A stretch of DNA of 15,835 nucleotides from Candidatus Pacearchaeota archaeon (lineage in GTDB: Archaea; Nanobdellota; Nanobdellia; Pacearchaeales; GW2011-AR1), in assembly GCA_002689985.1 (NCBI GenBank), contig NZDC01000030.1, positions 1 through 15,835 of the forward strand. The letters run 5' to 3'. Below the pieces are notes generated by a model. That model saw only the letters and a list, made by a program, of their open reading frames with translations. It was not told the DNA's origin and searched no databases. A program made the translations under genes and the position numbers. Positions 13,012 through 15,835 of this stretch are shown one piece after another (position 1 is the first letter of the stretch; every line of letters begins with the position of its first letter).

Positions 13012-13617
13012 ATGAAAAAAACAAAAGTCCTAGCAATTGGAGATATTCATGGAGACACTGGACTAGTTAAAAGGTTAGCAAAAAAAGCAAAAAAAGAAAA
13101 TGTAGATTTAGTAATTCTTTCAGGTGATTTAACATATATGGTTGATGAATTACCAAAAGACTTAATAGGCCCCTTTTTAAAAGTAAAAAAGCCAGTCTTA
13201 TTATTACATGGAAATCATGAATCTCTTGCAACAGCAGATTTTCTAACAGAAATGTATCCAAATACAAAAAATATTCATGGATACTCATTTAAAAAAGATA
13301 ATTTAGGTATTTTTGGAGCAGGAGGTGCACTTAAATTTAATACTTCAGAAAAAGAAATTCTTAAATCACTTGAAAAAGGCCATCTTCCAATAAAAGATTC
13401 TAAAAAGAAAATAATGGTAACTCATATGCATGTAAAGGGGACAAAATCAGAGTTTTCAGGATGGGAAGGAAGTAAAAGTATAAGAAAAGCAATAAATAAA
13501 TTTAAACCAGATATTGTAATTCATTCACATATACATGAAGCAAAAGGTTTTGAAGAAAAAATAGGAAAAACAAGAGTAATTAATGTTGCGAAAAAAGAAA
13601 AGATTTTTGAGATATAA
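13012..13617 (+). CDS. calcineurin-like metallophosphoesterase
   Basis: A 201-residue enzyme of the binuclear-metal phosphoesterase family. All five motifs are present in order: GDIHGD (10-15), SGDLT (37-41), GNHE (67-70), VTHMH (about 137-141) and HSHIHE (about 172-177). The protein is little more than the catalytic core, with no membrane or nucleotide-binding domain, and belongs to the small Icc/YfcE-like group; its substrate (phosphodiester, nucleotide or phosphoprotein) cannot be told from sequence. The leaderless start at 13012 is supported by the TATA element 26 bases upstream. It is divergent from the winged-helix regulator, with 107 bases between them, and is followed after 32 bases by topoisomerase I, which has its own TATA element. 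Confidence 0.92.
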   Translation: MKKTKVLAIGDIHGDTGLVKRLAKKAKKENVDLVILSGDLTYMVDELPKDLIGPFLKVKKPVLLLHGNHESLATADFLTEMYPNTKNIHGYSFKKDNLGIFGAGGALKFNTSEKEILKSLEKGHLPIKDSKKKIMVTHMHVKGTKSEFSGWEGSKSIRKAINKFKPDIVIHSHIHEAKGFEEKIGKTRVINVAKKEKIFEI

Positions 13618-13620
13618 TAT

Positions 13621-13629
13621 TTTAAAAAC
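13621..13629 (+). promoter_or_regulatory. TATA element of topA
   Basis: TTTAAAAAC is centred about 25 bases before ATG 13650 and supports that start codon, and so the long N-terminal extension. Confidence 0.45.
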
Positions 13630-13649
13630 CAACCTTATTCTAAATAATC

Positions 13650-15835
13650 ATGCCAAAAATTCAAAAGAAATCAAATGAAGAAAAGACAGTAGAAAGTTAT
13701 TTTCCAGTTGATGAAAGTGATCTAGAGCATACTATTGAAAAAAAAGAGATTCAAAAACAGGAATCAATAACAAAATCTGTTGAAATACCTACAAAAGAAA
13801 TTCAACCAATAGAAGAAATTACAAAAGGCGCAGTAGAAGTTAAATATAAAAAGCCAGATAAAAAATCTCTGGAAAAAATTGAAACAAAATCAAAAAAGAA
13901 AAAAGCAAGAAAAAAAACAACTAAGAAAAAAACAAAAAAAGAATACTCTCCTCCAAAAATAAAATTAAAAAAAACAGGTTATGAACTTATAATTACAGAA
14001 AAACCACAAGCTGCATTAAAAATTGCATCTGCACTTGGAAACTCAACAAAAAGAGATTTCCACAAAATCCCATACTATGAATTAAATAGAGATGGAAAAG
14101 ATATAATTGTTGCATGCGCTGTAGGACATTTATTTACATTAAATCAAAATGCAACTGGTTCAAGTGTTCCTATTTTTGATATAAGTTGGGCTCCCAATTT
14201 TATAGTTAGAAAAAAAGATTTTACAAAAAGATATTATGATACTTTACTAAAACTTGCAAAAAATGCTAAAAGTTTAACAGTTGCAACTGATTATGATATT
14301 GAAGGAGAAGTTATTGGATTAAATGTAATAAGATTTATTTGTAATCAAAAAGATGCAAATAGAATGAAATTTTCAACACTTACAACAGATGAACTAAATA
14401 AAGCATATGATAATAAATTTCCAAACCTAAGTTGGGGTCAAGCAATTGCAGGAGAAACAAGACACTATCTAGATTGGTTTTATGGAATAAATTTATCACG
14501 TGCTTTAATGAATGCTATAAAAACAACTGGTAAATTTAGAATAATGTCAATTGGAAGAGTTCAAGGACCAACACTAAATTTAATTGTAGAAAAAGAAAGA
14601 GAAATTCAATCATTTGATTCAAAACCTTATTGGCAAGTTTTTATTAAAGTAAAAAATTCCCATACTTTAGAATTAAAATATAATAAAGATATTTTTGATA
14701 AATTAGAATTAGAAAAATTTAAAGATCTCGTAGGAAGAGATGTACAAGCAGAAATAAAGAAAACAGAACAAATCTTACCTCCGAATCCTCCCTTTAATTT
14801 AACTACATTGCAAACAGAAGCTTACAAGTTTCATGGTATAACTCCATCAAGAACTTTACAAATAGCGCAATCACTTTATTTATCAGGTTTAATCTCTTAT
14901 CCAAGAACTTCTAGTCAAAAACTTCCTAATTCAATAAATTATAAAGAAATATTAAAAAAACTAGCAAAAAAATATAATGTTGAAAATCTAATTACTAAAA
15001 AAAATCCAATTGAAGGAACTAAAACAGATCCTGCACATCCTTCAATATATCCTACAGGAAATAATTCAGTATTATCTGCTGATGAAGAAAAAATTTATAA
15101 TTTAATTGTAAAAAGATTTTTATCTTTATTTTGTGATAGTGCAATAATTCATAATAAAACAATAAGAGTAGTTGTAGATAAATTAATATTTTCTACAAGA
15201 GGTTCTGAAATTGCAAAAAAAGCATGGTTAGAAATTTATCCAACAAAACTAAAAGAAAATGAAATTCCTGATTTAGAAGGACCTGTAAAAATAATAAACT
15301 TAAGAACAGAAGAAAAAGAAACACAACCTCCAAAAAGATACTCTCCTGCGTCAATAGTGTCAGAACTTGAAAAAAGAAATTTAGGAACAAAAGCAACACG
15401 TGCAACAATTCTTGAAACACTTTATGATAGAGGATATATTAAAGAAAAAAGTATAGAAGCAACTCCTTTAGGTATTTCTTTAATTGATACACTTAAAAAA
15501 CATTCTCCAATAATAATTGATGAAGAATTAACAAGACGTTTTGAAAAAGAAATGGAAGAAATTCAAGAATCTAAAAAGGATTTTAAACAAAAAGAGGATA
15601 AAGTAATTGACAAAGCAAAAAATACAATAATTAAAATTGCAAAAGATTTTGAGAAAAATGAAAAGAAAATAGGTAAAGAACTTTTAGTTGCAAATTTACA
15701 ACTACAAGAACAACAAAAAGAAGAAAATAAACTAGATATTTGCCCTGTTTGTAAAAAAGGACATCTCCTAATAATTAATATGAGAAATAAATCTAATTTT
15801 ATTGGTTGTACAAATTATCCTAAATGTAAAAATAC
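13650..15835 (+). CDS. topA: DNA topoisomerase I, type IA (C-terminus cut by window edge)
   Basis: Relaxes negative supercoils by cutting and rejoining one DNA strand. The frame is open for 728 codons to the right edge. Residues 112-250 form the TOPRIM domain (YELIITEKPQAALKIASALG, then D214-Y-D216-I-E-G-E). The cleavage domain carries LDWFYGINLSRALM, MSIGRVQGPTLN and the catalytic Tyr417 in GLISYPRTSS; RNLGTKATRATILETLYDRGYI follows near the end of the toroid. A C4 zinc finger begins at CPVC (C698, C701) and closes with GCTNYPKC (C720, C726), typical of type IA enzymes. The odd part is residues 1-109, a charged low-complexity extension ending in a lysine-rich run (about 85-108) before the TOPRIM domain. 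No ATG lies between residue 1 and the TOPRIM core, and the TATA spacing supports 13650, so I take the extension as real. Confidence 0.95.
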   Translation, partial: MPKIQKKSNEEKTVESYFPVDESDLEHTIEKKEIQKQESITKSVEIPTKEIQPIEEITKGAVEVKYKKPDKKSLEKIETKSKKKKARKKTTKKKTKKEYSPPKIKLKKTGYELIITEKPQAALKIASALGNSTKRDFHKIPYYELNRDGKDIIVACAVGHLFTLNQNATGSSVPIFDISWAPNFIVRKKDFTKRYYDTLLKLAKNAKSLTVATDYDIEGEVIGLNVIRFICNQKDANRMKFSTLTTDELNKAYDNKFPNLSWGQAIAGETRHYLDWFYGINLSRALMNAIKTTGKFRIMSIGRVQGPTLNLIVEKEREIQSFDSKPYWQVFIKVKNSHTLELKYNKDIFDKLELEKFKDLVGRDVQAEIKKTEQILPPNPPFNLTTLQTEAYKFHGITPSRTLQIAQSLYLSGLISYPRTSSQKLPNSINYKEILKKLAKKYNVENLITKKNPIEGTKTDPAHPSIYPTGNNSVLSADEEKIYNLIVKRFLSLFCDSAIIHNKTIRVVVDKLIFSTRGSEIAKKAWLEIYPTKLKENEIPDLEGPVKIINLRTEEKETQPPKRYSPASIVSELEKRNLGTKATRATILETLYDRGYIKEKSIEATPLGISLIDTLKKHSPIIIDEELTRRFEKEMEEIQESKKDFKQKEDKVIDKAKNTIIKIAKDFEKNEKKIGKELLVANLQLQEQQKEENKLDICPVCKKGHLLIINMRNKSNFIGCTNYPKCKN

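Noticed and set aside
13067..13288. Minus-strand frame under the phosphoesterase gene
   Set aside because: Antisense shadow of a gene with all five metallophosphoesterase motifs.
15193..15420. Leu/Phe-rich minus-strand frame
   Set aside because: Shadow of topA; no promoter and low-complexity composition.
1..15835. CRISPR array, insertion sequence, prophage or toxin-antitoxin locus
   Set aside because: No spaced repeats of suitable length, no transposase or integrase, no terminal inverted repeats, and no toxin beside the AbrB-like gene.

Overview
The window reads as a piece of a strongly AT-rich archaeal chromosome. Archaeal or archaeo-eukaryotic families dominate: FEN1 and family B DNA polymerase, each ending in a PCNA-binding peptide, a two-ring Cdc48/VAT ATPase, type II methionine aminopeptidase, transcript-cleavage factor TFS, a Ser-His archaeal signal peptidase, Trm5, and a tRNA-Lys without encoded CCA. 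The compact genes, the low G+C and the ESCSMYH signal-peptidase motif suggest a DPANN lineage (Woesearchaeota, Pacearchaeota or relatives). That placement is inference from gene content; no tree or search was run. I see no insertion sequence, CRISPR array, prophage or attachment site.

Layout. 1-2064 (minus): the N-terminal part of trm5 (cut by the window edge), fen1 and a small unknown gene. 2175-6059 (plus): a tight operon of family B polymerase, RNA m5C methyltransferase and a PUA-like RNA-binding protein. 6056-6258 (minus): a small gene that only makes sense with a frameshift, sharing a palindromic TATA box with the divergent methionine aminopeptidase (6309-7184, plus). 7197-10986 (minus): a cysteine-rich unknown protein, a frameshifted response-regulator receiver, and an operon in which a zinc-ribbon/AbrB-like protein is followed after 3 bases by Cdc48. 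11149-12205 (plus): signal peptidase, TFS and tRNA-Lys(CUU). 12213-12904 (minus): an unknown 104-residue protein and a winged-helix regulator. 13012-15835 (plus): a calcineurin-like phosphoesterase and DNA topoisomerase I, cut by the right edge.

Promoter architecture is regular. Nearly every gene that starts a transcript has an AT-rich TATA element (often TTTAAA or TTTATA) centred about 25-26 bases before its start codon, the spacing expected for leaderless mRNAs. The genes inside the polymerase operon instead use an SD-like GGTGAT (methyltransferase) or an ATGA overlap (PUA protein). The zinc-ribbon/AbrB-cdc48 operon is the main exception: its leader is long and holds a G+C-rich hairpin and an array of GTATAC-like half-palindromes, which makes it the best candidate for a regulated promoter here.

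Most worth checking: two small genes each broken by one missing A in an A-run, both restorable by a -1 shift on A-AAA; a polymerase with histidines in place of the conserved tyrosines of motifs A and B; the zinc-ribbon/AbrB-cdc48 pairing with its operator-like leader; Cdc48 with two unusual insertions; and a possible leaderless AUA start at 7640.
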